The notes beneath the pieces are model-generated. The model was not told where the DNA came from and searched no databases. It saw nothing but the letters and a program-made list of their open reading frames with translations. A DNA stretch of 13,982 bases from Maricaulis sp965657935 (GTDB lineage: Bacteria > Pseudomonadota > Alphaproteobacteria > Caulobacterales > Maricaulaceae): assembly GCA_965657935.1 (NCBI GenBank), contig CBFHQE010000083.1, positions 1 to 13,982 on the forward strand. The letters are read 5' to 3'. The position numbers and the translations under genes are program-made. Each line of letters begins with the position of its first letter. Within the stretch, counting starts at the first letter, position 1. Positions 1-6,344 of this stretch are shown here, one piece after another.

Positions 1-249
1 ACCGGTGATGAACATGATCTTGAGCGCGGGATCGACTTCCGTTGCGCGACGCGCCAGCTCGATACCATCGACACCCGGCATCACGATATCTGTCAGCAGA
101 AGGTCGTATTGCGCCGGATTCTCACCGATCGCATCCAGTCCTTCTTCTCCATCCGAACAGACCTTAACCTCATGCCCGGCGCGCTTGAGCGCCTTGGCGA
201 GGAAGTCCCTCATAGAGTCGTCATCTTCGGCTAGAAGGATCTTGGCCAT
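1..249 (-). CDS. cpdR: CpdR-like single-domain response regulator (3' end cut by window edge)
   Basis: The 83 visible codons begin at an ATG (bases 249-247) and read as the first two thirds of a stand-alone receiver domain. The N-terminus MAKILLAEDDDSMRDFLAKA carries the acidic pocket (D9-D11). D54 in LLLTDIVMPGVDGIELARRA is the likely phosphoacceptor. The segment ending in IMFITG supplies the conserved switch threonine (T82). CpdR proteins are about 120 residues long, so roughly 35 residues and the last helix are missing. In Caulobacter, unphosphorylated CpdR acts as an adaptor that primes the polar ClpXP protease for cell-cycle substrates, and phosphorylation through the CckA-ChpT relay switches it off. 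The divergent N-formylglutamate amidohydrolase neighbour is, from memory, a recurring arrangement in alphaproteobacteria. The residues around the Asp match CpdR better than other CheY-like proteins, but the missing C-terminus leaves some doubt. Confidence 0.85.
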   Translation of the reverse strand, partial: MAKILLAEDDDSMRDFLAKALKRAGHEVKVCSDGEEGLDAIGENPAQYDLLLTDIVMPGVDGIELARRATEVDPALKIMFITG

Positions 250-281
250 GGTTGTGTCCCACCCTTGTCAAATCACGGATT

Positions 282-352
282 GGCTGCACCGTACATGCCT
301 AAAGTAAAAACCTGCTGAACGGGCTGCATCTCTTGACCGAAACACTGCAGCC
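282..352. repeat. Three copies of GGCTGCA in the cpdR / amidohydrolase divergent spacer
   Basis: GGCTGCA occurs at 282-288 and 322-328, and its reverse complement TGCAGCC occurs at 346-352. The last two copies form a 7-bp inverted repeat with a 17-base spacer, and that spacer contains a TTGACC box. All three lie within the 118-base divergent intergenic region. They could form a regulator site or simply a hairpin. No known operator is recognised. Confidence 0.35.
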
Positions 353-361
353 GATCACTCT
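333..361 (+). promoter_or_regulatory. Possible promoter of the amidohydrolase gene
   Basis: TTGACC (333-338) is a good -35 element. Seventeen bases later CACTCT (356-361) is only a weak -10. Transcription would then start near 367-368, almost on the ATG of the next gene, which has no visible Shine-Dalgarno sequence. This would fit a leaderless message. The weak -10 keeps confidence low. Confidence 0.3.
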
Positions 362-367
362 TCGCGC

Positions 368-1264
368 ATGATCGCGACTCCTTCATCATCGCTTGCAATG
401 GCGCCAACGGCAAATGGTGATATTGACCTGGATCCCGTCAGCGTAGCGCAGCCGGATGAGGGGCAACGCTATGCGATGCTCGTGAGCTCACCGCATTCTG
501 GCCGTAACTATCAGGGTGAGTTCTCGAATCTGACACATCACCCGGTTGGCATATTGCGTCGGTCTGAAGATGCCTATGTTGACTGTTTGATTGATGGTGT
601 GCCGGGTCTGGGTGTACCCACGATCGCAGCGAATTTTCCAAGAGTTTTTGTTGACGTAAATCGCGCCGCCAGCGAGCTGGACCCCGGCATGTACTCTGAT
701 CGTGTCCGGGCGAAGCTGGACAAGGACAGCCGGCGCACGGCCTCTGGGCTGGGCGTCATCCCCCGCATCAGCGCTGACGGCCGCCCGCTCTACGGTCGCC
801 GTTTGAAGTTTGCTGAAGCGGAGCGTCGTCTGGAACGTTGTTACTGGCCCTACCATGATGCGCTTACCTCGCTCATTGGTGAAACCAAGGCAAAGTTCGG
901 AGCGGCGCTTCTGCTTGATGTCCACTCCATGCCCAATCAGAGTTCTCGCGGCGCTGATATCGTTCTGGGGGACCGGTTCGGCCAGTCCTGTGATCCACGT
1001 ATCAGCGATCTTGTTGAGCGCCAGTTCCGGGACCAGGGATTTGTTACGGTCCGGAACACACCCTATGCCGGTGGGCACACCACGGCGGCCTATGGGCGTC
1101 CCGAATCGGGCGTGCACACAATCCAGATTGAGGTGAATCGCCGTCTCTACATGGATGAAAACAGGGTCCAGCCCACCGATGGACTGGATCGCTTTCGTGG
1201 GGAATTCCTACACTTTATCAGCGTGATACGCGAAGAAATCGCGTCTTGTTTCCGACCGTCATAA
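368..1264 (+). CDS. N-formylglutamate amidohydrolase family protein
   Basis: This 298-residue protein matches the FGase family (PF05013), zinc-dependent amidohydrolases whose HutG-type members hydrolyse N-formylglutamate to glutamate and formate in histidine degradation. Visible family motifs are SSPHSGR (H43), FVDVNRA (residues 94-100), LLLDVHSMPN (H186), PYAGGH (H237) and IQIEVNRRLYMDE (about 252-264). The conserved His, Asp and Glu residues are the probable metal and catalytic ligands. Length is normal for the family. No other hut gene is nearby, so a role in histidine use is not supported by context, and the physiological substrate of this cpdR-linked group is unclear to me. The ATG at 368 has no ribosome binding site. 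An internal ATG at 398 (residue 11) is a plausible alternative because the first ten residues look unconserved. Confidence 0.85.
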   Translation: MIATPSSSLAMAPTANGDIDLDPVSVAQPDEGQRYAMLVSSPHSGRNYQGEFSNLTHHPVGILRRSEDAYVDCLIDGVPGLGVPTIAANFPRVFVDVNRAASELDPGMYSDRVRAKLDKDSRRTASGLGVIPRISADGRPLYGRRLKFAEAERRLERCYWPYHDALTSLIGETKAKFGAALLLDVHSMPNQSSRGADIVLGDRFGQSCDPRISDLVERQFRDQGFVTVRNTPYAGGHTTAAYGRPESGVHTIQIEVNRRLYMDENRVQPTDGLDRFRGEFLHFISVIREEIASCFRPS

Positions 1265-1341
1265 TCATGCCCATTTCAGGCGAACACTAGGCATTGTCTT
1301 CGCCCGGCACGCGCTTTGCTCCCCTGTGAGGTGTGCGTCCC

Positions 1342-1354
1342 ATTGCGGCGCAAT
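1342..1354. promoter_or_regulatory. Inverted repeat upstream of the XRE regulator gene
   Basis: ATTGCG-G-CGCAAT is a perfect 6-bp inverted repeat around a single central base, ending 31 bases before the regulator's ATG. XRE-family regulators often repress their own gene from such a site, so an autoregulatory operator is a reasonable guess, but the sequence alone does not prove it. Confidence 0.3.
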
Positions 1355-1385
1355 TTGATACGCGAAGACGAGGCCGCGAGTAGTT

Positions 1386-1775
1386 ATGACGAATGATATT
1401 GATCTGCATGTAGGAAAAAGACTGCGCCGCCGGCGCCGTCTGCTGGGATTGACGCAGCAACAGCTTGCCGAATCCGTAGGGATCCGGTTCCAGCAAATCC
1501 AGAAGTATGAGTGCGGCGCCAATCGCGTCAGCGCAAGCCGGCTCTTTGAGCTTGCCGAAGCGCTCGATGTTCCGGTGCAATACTTCTATGAGGGCCTGTC
1601 GCAGCGCGACCAGGCAGCCAATGAAGGCAATAGCCTGGCGGCCGATGTCCTCTCTCAGAAGGAAACCGTGGATCTCATTCGGGCCTATTACAGGCTTGGT
1701 GAACGGCCGCGCAAACGCCTGCTTGAGCTCGCTAAATCGCTTGAGCCGGATGAAGCTGCGAATGACGCGGCCTAA
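1386..1775 (+). CDS. XRE-family helix-turn-helix regulator, PraR/PhrR-like
   Basis: This 129-residue DNA-binding protein has one lambda-repressor-type HTH domain (about residues 9-65). It includes LTQQQLAESVGI as helices 1-2 and FQQIQKYECGANRVSASRL as the recognition helix and linker, followed by ALDVPVQYFYEGL. The DIHVG-like start (here DLHVGKRLRRRR) and the QIQKYE-G-NRVSASRL block are typical of the alphaproteobacterial PraR/PhrR group. There is no signal, membrane segment or ligand domain. In Rhizobium leguminosarum PraR represses surface attachment proteins, including Rap adhesins and cadherin-like proteins. A role here is inferred only from similarity. The gene sits 121 bases after the amidohydrolase and 73 bases before hisN in the same direction. 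The ribosome binding site is weak (GAG about 6 bases before the ATG). Confidence 0.85.
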   Translation: MTNDIDLHVGKRLRRRRRLLGLTQQQLAESVGIRFQQIQKYECGANRVSASRLFELAEALDVPVQYFYEGLSQRDQAANEGNSLAADVLSQKETVDLIRAYYRLGERPRKRLLELAKSLEPDEAANDAA

Positions 1776-1848
1776 GGGTCGTGTCATGGAGTTTCGGGGG
1801 ACAAGATGCGTCTGGCGTGTGGCGTAAGCCCATGCTAGGCGCTTCTTC

Positions 1849-2640
1849 ATGATTACTGATCACGACCGCGCCACGATTACAGCTGCTGCAGATGCAGCAC
1901 GCAAAGCCATCGAACCCTATTTCCGGACGTCCCTGCGTATCGAGAACAAGCTCGACGAGGGTTTTGATCCCGTGACGGCTGCTGACAAGGCATCCGAACG
2001 TGCGATCCGCCAGGTGTTGGCACAGATGGCACCTGATGACGCAATCCTGGGCGAGGAATATGGTGCACAGGCCAGCGGCAATGGTCGCGAATGGGTGATC
2101 GACCCTATTGACGGCACACGCGCCTTCATTGCTGGTTTGCCCACCTGGACTGTTCTGATCGCATTGTCGATAGATGGTGAGCCACAGCTGGGTGTGATTG
2201 ATCAACCCTATATCGGGGAACGTTTCATCGGCACCGCTGACAGGTCTGAACTCGAACAGGCCGGTCAGTCCCGCGCGCTGGCGACCAGCCCCGTGACCGA
2301 GTTGAATGCGGCCATGCTGGCGACCACAGACCCCTATCTTTTTACCAGTGACGAGAAGGCCGTGTTCGACATGATACGGCGGCGCTGCAAGCTGCATCGT
2401 TTCGGCTTTGACGCCTATGGCTATGCGATGCTTGCTGGAGGCGGGCTGGACCTTGTCATCGAGTCCGGTTTGCAACCGTATGATGTTCAGGCCCTGATCC
2501 CGGTTGTTCGCGGGGCCGGGGGAGTCATCACCAATTGGGCGGGTGGTTCAGCGGCTGCAGGCGGCCAGGTGGTGGCGGCAGGAAGCCCTGAATTGCACGC
2601 TATCGCGCTGGGCTGCCTGAAACATGTCGCCACCTGCTAG
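1849..2640 (+). CDS. hisN: Histidinol-phosphatase, inositol monophosphatase superfamily
   Basis: The 263-residue protein belongs to the Mg-dependent inositol monophosphatase superfamily. Metal ligands are visible: E69 in ILGEEYG, D85 and D88 in DPIDGTRAFIAGLPTW, and D212 in LQPYDVQALIPVVRGAGG. The AFIAGLPTW segment after DGT, together with GYAMLAGGGLDLVIESGL, points to the HisN subgroup, which dephosphorylates L-histidinol phosphate in histidine synthesis, rather than SuhB-type inositol phosphatases. Many alphaproteobacteria lack the HisB-type phosphatase and use this enzyme. Length is normal and the protein is cytoplasmic. It follows the XRE gene by 73 bases. The ATG has only a distant AGG (spacing 9), so translation may be modest. 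No other his gene is visible. The stop codon is 5 bases from the convergent lipoprotein gene. Confidence 0.85.
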   Translation: MITDHDRATITAAADAARKAIEPYFRTSLRIENKLDEGFDPVTAADKASERAIRQVLAQMAPDDAILGEEYGAQASGNGREWVIDPIDGTRAFIAGLPTWTVLIALSIDGEPQLGVIDQPYIGERFIGTADRSELEQAGQSRALATSPVTELNAAMLATTDPYLFTSDEKAVFDMIRRRCKLHRFGFDAYGYAMLAGGGLDLVIESGLQPYDVQALIPVVRGAGGVITNWAGGSAAAGGQVVAAGSPELHAIALGCLKHVATC

Positions 2641-2645
2641 AGCAA

Positions 2646-3557
2646 TTATTCGCTGACCGGCTTGCGGAAGAGCAGGGTCATGCGGTCGCTTTCGCCAATC
2701 GCATCATAGCCGCTCCGATCGAAGTCCGCGGCGGCTTCCTGTCCACGCGGGGCGGAGCGCCGGGTCGGCGCAAGGGTCCATACCCCGAACGGGTGATCCG
2801 CCGTGTCGGCCGGGTTGGCATTGACCTCGGATGCGGAAACGAGCTCGAAGCCCGCCTCTTCTGCCAGGGCAATGACATAATCCTGCTGGACATAACCGGA
2901 TCTGGCCTGCGGGTCCTGTTCGCGGGTAGAGGGAAGGCGGTGATCAACGACGCCCAACGTGCCGCCCTCGCGGAGCGCCATGTAGAAGTCGTCGAAAGCC
3001 TTCTCTGCATAATTGCCCATCATGAAATTATGAACGTTGCGGAAGGTTAGGATGGTGTCGACACTGCCCGGTTCGACCATCTCGCCGGTATTGTTGTCGA
3101 AAGCCGCGAGCACGTAATTCCCATAACGATCGGTGTTGGAATAGCGTTCGACGAAACGCTCGCGGGAGCGGACGCGGTTCTCGCTGGAACCTTCGACCGG
3201 GAAATGCGCGGCCACATAGGTGCCGCCATTGCCATTGATCCACGGCATGAGAATGTCAGCATACCAGCCGCCGCCCGGCCAGATTTCCATCACCGTGCCG
3301 CTCGGGTCTACGCCCAGCGCTTCGAGCGTGGCTGCGGGATTGCGCCAGTTGTCTCGCTCAGAGCGTTCGCCTCGCCATTCGGCATTGACGGCGCTCTCCA
3401 GATCCGTGGGAAGGGCGTCGGCGACAATTTCAACTCCACCTTCTGCGGCCGGCGGAGCGCTCTGCGTCGCCGCAGTTTCGGCCTCTTCAGATGGGGATCC
3501 GCAAGCGCCGACGGTCAGGGCCAGCAAGCTTGGAATAACGAGGTGGAAACGGGACAT
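2646..3557 (-). CDS. Lipoprotein with a class I methyltransferase-like domain (COG4798-like)
   Basis: This 303-residue protein has a lipoprotein signal: MSRFHLVIPSLLALTVGAC with lipobox VGAC (C19), followed by G-S-P, so no Asp at +2 that would retain it in the inner membrane. A low-complexity acidic and Ala-rich linker (about 20-50) precedes a Rossmann-like methyltransferase domain. Motif I is TVMEIWPGGGWYADIL (89-104). Later motifs are VDTILTFRNVHNFM (167-179) and LREGGTLGVVDHRLP (195-209). These match predicted methyltransferases of the COG4798 type, which are often exported, although S-adenosylmethionine is not known to be available in the periplasm. Catalytic activity is therefore uncertain. 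I chose the ATG at 3557 over a TTG at 3560 because AGGAG lies 7 bases upstream of the ATG. The gene converges on hisN with a 5-base gap and diverges from hsp20. Confidence 0.75.
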   Translation of the reverse strand: MSRFHLVIPSLLALTVGACGSPSEEAETAATQSAPPAAEGGVEIVADALPTDLESAVNAEWRGERSERDNWRNPAATLEALGVDPSGTVMEIWPGGGWYADILMPWINGNGGTYVAAHFPVEGSSENRVRSRERFVERYSNTDRYGNYVLAAFDNNTGEMVEPGSVDTILTFRNVHNFMMGNYAEKAFDDFYMALREGGTLGVVDHRLPSTREQDPQARSGYVQQDYVIALAEEAGFELVSASEVNANPADTADHPFGVWTLAPTRRSAPRGQEAAADFDRSGYDAIGESDRMTLLFRKPVSE

Positions 3558-3637
3558 CAAAACACTCCTGTAGATCAGATGCGGAATAGGTAGTCGGCAG
3601 CTGTCGGCAAGGCAAACAAGTTTTTTCGGCAGGAGGG

Positions 3638-3666
3638 GTTGCGGCCGGATTTTGGGCTACCCATCT
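3638..3666 (+). promoter_or_regulatory. Candidate RpoH (heat-shock sigma) promoter of hsp20
   Basis: GTTGCGG (3638-3644), a 15-base spacer and CCCATCT (3660-3666) resemble the heat-shock consensus of CTTGAAA, 13-15 bases, CCCATNT. The -10 is good and the -35 partial. A start near 3673 would give a leader of about 124 nt, a suitable length for the thermometer described next. Confidence 0.45.
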
Positions 3667-3672
3667 CTTTGT

Positions 3673-3796
3673 CACGGGTCGCCGAAACGGGGCCCGAGAC
3701 CTGCTTCACTATCCGCCTGAGGGCCGATGGCAGGTCGACTGAAATCCGGCGAATGGGTCGTTGGATGGTCTTGTCGCTCAAATGAGGATGAGGAAT
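3673..3796 (+). promoter_or_regulatory. ROSE-like RNA thermometer in the hsp20 leader
   Basis: The 3' end of the leader can fold into the hallmark ROSE hairpin. UCGCUC (3774-3779) faces GAGGA (3784-3788) across an AAAU loop, giving C-G, U-A, C-G, a G-G opposition (3776/3787), a bulged C3775 and U-A. The stem extends outwards by pairing 3769-3773 with 3789-3793, mostly with weak U-G and U-A pairs. Both purine-rich ribosome binding candidates before the ATG at 3797 (GAGG at 3784-3787 and 3790-3793) are thereby masked. An upstream hairpin, CCTG (3716-3719) with CAGG (3731-3734), fits the multi-hairpin architecture of ROSE elements, which precede many alphaproteobacterial small heat shock genes. 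The 5' boundary is assumed from the candidate promoter. Confidence 0.65.
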
Positions 3797-4270
3797 ATGC
3801 GTACAGTAGATTTTAGCCCGCTTTATCGTTCAATCGTTGGTTTCGATCGCCTTGCTGATCTGATGGACTCCGCCACCAAGGTCGAGTCTCAAGGCTATCC
3901 GCCTTACAATATCCAGCACGTCGCCGAGGATGAATATCTCATCGAACTCGCTGTTGCTGGTTTTTCCGACGATGACCTGACGGTAGAAGTGCAAGGCAAT
4001 GTTCTGACCGTGACCGGTCGGATCGCCGAAAAAGACGAAGCCGAAACACGGCGTTTCCTGCATCGCGGGATTGCCGAGCGCGCCTTTGAGCGCCGCTTCC
4101 ATCTGGCCGATCACGTTATCGTGTCAGGCGCGGAACTGCGCAATGGAATGCTGTCGGTGCAGTTGGTCCGCGAGATCCCGGAATCTGCCAAACCACGCAG
4201 TATCTCCATTGATACGGGCTCAGCGCCCAAGGCCAAGTTGATCAAAGGCGGAAAACCCCAAGCGGCCTGA
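3797..4270 (+). CDS. Small heat shock protein, Hsp20/IbpA family
   Basis: This 157-residue protein is an ATP-independent holdase that binds unfolding proteins in large oligomers and hands them to DnaK/ClpB. The short N-terminus MRTVDFSPLYRSIVGFDRLADL is typical of alphaproteobacterial IbpA-like proteins. The alpha-crystallin domain spans about residues 36-128 and includes YNIQHVAEDEYLIELAVAGF, VLTVTGRI and the signature G-x-L motif in ELRNGMLSVQL (113-123). The C-terminal oligomerisation motif I-x-I is I136-S-I138. In-frame starts exist at 3761 (TTG), 3782, 3788 and 3797. The last fits the family N-terminus and has GAGG close upstream, and the earlier ones would use codons inside the thermometer hairpin. 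A single-gene unit closed by a strong terminator is likely. Confidence 0.9.
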   Translation: MRTVDFSPLYRSIVGFDRLADLMDSATKVESQGYPPYNIQHVAEDEYLIELAVAGFSDDDLTVEVQGNVLTVTGRIAEKDEAETRRFLHRGIAERAFERRFHLADHVIVSGAELRNGMLSVQLVREIPESAKPRSISIDTGSAPKAKLIKGGKPQAA

Positions 4271-4314
4271 CCCCCCCAGTCGCTTGAGAGAATACCCCTT
4301 TAGACACGAACATG

Positions 4315-4340
4315 CGGCAGGCCGAAAGGTCTGCCGTTTT
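4315..4340 (+). terminator. Rho-independent terminator of hsp20
   Basis: CGGCAGGCC (4315-4323) pairs with GGTCTGCCG (4328-4336) around a GAAA tetraloop, giving nine pairs including one G-U, followed directly by TTTT. It lies 45 bases after the hsp20 stop. It abuts the stop codon of the convergent pentapeptide gene, but the reverse strand lacks a U tract, so it is mainly a plus-strand terminator. Confidence 0.8.
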
Positions 4341-4342
4341 CG

Positions 4343-5644
4343 TTAGGCGGCATTGAGATCGACAGCGCCGTCGATCTCGGCAACATCCTGCAAGAAGGTC
4401 TCGCTGACGGTCGTACCGGTGAAACAGGAACCGCTGAAACGCGCATCCGTCACGTTCGCGCCGTCCAGGTGGGAGTAGGAAAAATCCGCACCGGTTGCCT
4501 TGGCCTGACGCATGTCAGCGCCACGAAGGTCAACGTATCGCGCCTTGGTACCCGCGAGGGAGGCTGGCAGAACCCGGTTGTTTTCCAGCAGGAGTGGTCC
4601 GAACCGGCAATCACGAAGGTCTGCATTGTTCAGATTGGCGCCTGTCAGGTCGGCACCGCGCAGGTCTGCGCCGCGCAGACACACCATGCGAAGGTCAGCC
4701 CGTTCCAGTCGTGCGCCCTGCAGTTGCGCACCTTCCAAGTCGAGGCCGTAAAGCGTCGCTCCGCGGGCGTGGAAGGCGGTCAGCGTCTTGCCAGCGAGAG
4801 AGTTCAGGCCGCGCAGGTCAGTACCGTCAAACAGGGACGGTTTGCCTTCGCGACCATCGCTCTCACACCATTTCACGTGTTCGGCGATCTGCTGGGCGAT
4901 CGGTTGATCCATGTTGTCGGGGTCAATTCCGACCGGCTCACTGGTCAACGCGCCTTCGGTATTCATGCCGGAGGTTTTGGCCATCACGGTTTTCACACCG
5001 ATCATGACACTGTCCTTGAAGTCCGTATCCGTAAGGTCCGCACCGGAAAGGTCCGCACCCTCGAGATTGGCACCCTGGAAGGAGGAGCCTCGCAGGTTGG
5101 CGCGGATCATTCGCGCGCCCAGCAACATGGCATCGGTGAAGTCAGCGGTCTGTGCCGCAATCCCAGCCATCTTGGAGCGCGACAGGTTGGCCCCGGTGAA
5201 ATTGGCTTTTCCCGCGTCGTTTTCCTGGGTCTTGTGTTTCAGGATTGCGAGGCCTTTTTCCTTGTCAATTTCAGCGATTGCGCCTTCACGCATGTCGGCT
5301 TCGGTGAGGTCGGCCCCGGTGAGATTGGCACCGCGCATGATCGCACCACGCAGATCGGCTCGGCGCAGGGAGGCGCCCTCGAGACAGATCTGGCGCATGT
5401 CAGCTGCGAAGAAGTTCACGCTGTTCAGCGTGCAACCGGACAGGTTGGCATTGCGCAGGACCGCACCGGAAAAATCGGCATCGGACAGGTCGCGCCCGGA
5501 CAGGTCCAGACCTTCAACAATCGTGTAGGCAAAGCTCGCGCGCGCGCCGCCGGCGCGGCCTGACCACAGGCGCTCATGGCGTTCGCACATGGCGTCGACC
5601 GTCATTTGGTCAAGTCGTGTATGTTCAATCTTCCGGTCGGCCAT
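4343..5644 (-). CDS. Pentapeptide-repeat protein with two repeat domains
   Basis: The 433 residues are dominated by A(D/N)LxX pentapeptides, which fold into a right-handed quadrilateral beta-helix. Block one covers about residues 43-212 (for example ADLRGAIMRGANLTGADL), with a non-repeat insertion at 121-145. Block two covers about 272-410. Each block is preceded by a similar short helix-like segment: H23-ERLW-SGRAGG before LDLSGRDL, and H256-VKW-CESDGREG before TDLRGL. This suggests an internal duplication of a cap plus beta-helix unit. Between them lies a repeat-poor linker (213-250). There is no signal peptide or membrane segment, so it is probably cytoplasmic. Some family members mimic DNA and protect gyrase, but nothing here shows that, and the function is unknown. 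It lies 79 bases downstream of ribD on the same strand. The ribosome binding site is poor: AGGAA sits 12 bases from the ATG. Confidence 0.85.
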   Translation of the reverse strand: MADRKIEHTRLDQMTVDAMCERHERLWSGRAGGARASFAYTIVEGLDLSGRDLSDADFSGAVLRNANLSGCTLNSVNFFAADMRQICLEGASLRRADLRGAIMRGANLTGADLTEADMREGAIAEIDKEKGLAILKHKTQENDAGKANFTGANLSRSKMAGIAAQTADFTDAMLLGARMIRANLRGSSFQGANLEGADLSGADLTDTDFKDSVMIGVKTVMAKTSGMNTEGALTSEPVGIDPDNMDQPIAQQIAEHVKWCESDGREGKPSLFDGTDLRGLNSLAGKTLTAFHARGATLYGLDLEGAQLQGARLERADLRMVCLRGADLRGADLTGANLNNADLRDCRFGPLLLENNRVLPASLAGTKARYVDLRGADMRQAKATGADFSYSHLDGANVTDARFSGSCFTGTTVSETFLQDVAEIDGAVDLNAA

Positions 5645-5723
5645 TAAGCACGAATATTCCTGACGAGAAACGTAAGCTGACTAAGGCTAGCCCATATACG
5701 TTAACGACCGGTGTTACGGCTCA

Positions 5724-6344
5724 CTAGAGGAGATTGAGTTGGGCTGTTTGCAGGAGCGGGTGATCCGGCGCGACACGCACCCGGCTGGCTCCGGCTCTGC
5801 CAAGCGTGGCGAGGCATTGTTCCAGCTCGGGCAAGGCAAGCGCAGGCAGGGTTGCGTCGAATCCGCCGTCGAACAGGTCGACATACAGACGCGGCTTCCC
5901 GCTCGCGAGGCGACGGAAGAACCCTTCGTAGAGAGGTAATGTCTCAGCGGCGCAGACCCCGGTGTGGACAGCAATGCCGGCTTTTCGCAGCATGGCGATA
6001 CCCTTGCCTGCGACCCGGGGGTCCTCATCCAGGCAGGCGATAACCACCCGCGCAACCTTCACCTCGATCAGAGCTTGCGCGCACGGAGGCGTCTGCCCGT
6101 GATGGGCGCAGGGCTCCAGAGTGACATAAGCGGTTGATCCTTCAGCATGGCCGTCGGCCAGATCGAGCGCGCGTCGCTCTGCGTGGGGGCGCCCCCCCTG
6201 ATCTGTCGCGGCTGCGGCGACCAACTGCCCGTCCCTGACCAGAACGCACCCGACAGCGGGGTTTGGCGCTGTATGGCCCAGCTGGGCCCTGGCGACAGCA
6301 ATCGCCAGCGACATCCAGCGCAGGTCGTTGCGGTCCTCCCTCAC
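5724..6344 (-). CDS. ribD: RibD-like diaminohydroxyphosphoribosylaminopyrimidine deaminase lacking the reductase domain
   Basis: The deaminase domain (about residues 1-147) performs the second step of riboflavin synthesis. It deaminates the pyrimidine ring of 2,5-diamino-6-ribosylamino-4(3H)-pyrimidinone 5'-phosphate. Zinc-site motifs are intact: H54-A-E56 in GGRPHAERRAL, and C79 with C88 in TLEPCAHHGQTPPC. APNPAVGCVLV (26-36) is also characteristic. Usual bifunctional RibD has about 360-370 residues, with an NADPH reductase domain after the deaminase. Here only about 59 unrecognisable residues follow (148-206) before a TAG stop, and the next 79 bases hold no remnant of a reductase. The start is GTG, giving the family N-terminus DLRWMSLAIAVA. 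The GTGA overlap with the gpmA stop implies translational coupling. An alternative ATG at 6314 would cut the first helix. Reductase activity must come from elsewhere if the pathway is complete. Confidence 0.8.
   Translation of the reverse strand: MREDRNDLRWMSLAIAVARAQLGHTAPNPAVGCVLVRDGQLVAAAATDQGGRPHAERRALDLADGHAEGSTAYVTLEPCAHHGQTPPCAQALIEVKVARVVIACLDEDPRVAGKGIAMLRKAGIAVHTGVCAAETLPLYEGFFRRLASGKPRLYVDLFDGGFDATLPALALPELEQCLATLGRAGASRVRVAPDHPLLQTAQLNLL

Noticed and set aside
488..1117. Minus-strand open frame of 209 codons opposite the amidohydrolase gene
   Set aside because: It is antisense to conserved FGase motifs, with no domain or plausible start context.
1732..2475. Minus-strand open frame of 247 codons opposite hisN
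   Set aside because: It overlaps the intact HisN coding sequence, whose motifs are unmistakable, and shows no family features of its own.
3761..3796. Upstream starts of hsp20 (TTG 3761, ATG 3782, ATG 3788)
   Set aside because: They lie inside the thermometer hairpin, while the family N-terminus MRTVDFSPLY begins at 3797.
4469..5563. Long plus-strand open frame (364 codons) opposite the pentapeptide gene
   Set aside because: It is the antisense shadow of a repetitive gene. The periodic A(D/N)LxX codons keep the opposite frame open, and the peptide is itself just a repeat echo.
5695..5720. Possible CtrA site near TTAACG upstream of the pentapeptide gene
   Set aside because: Only one TTAA half is present; the second half at the required 7-base spacing is missing.
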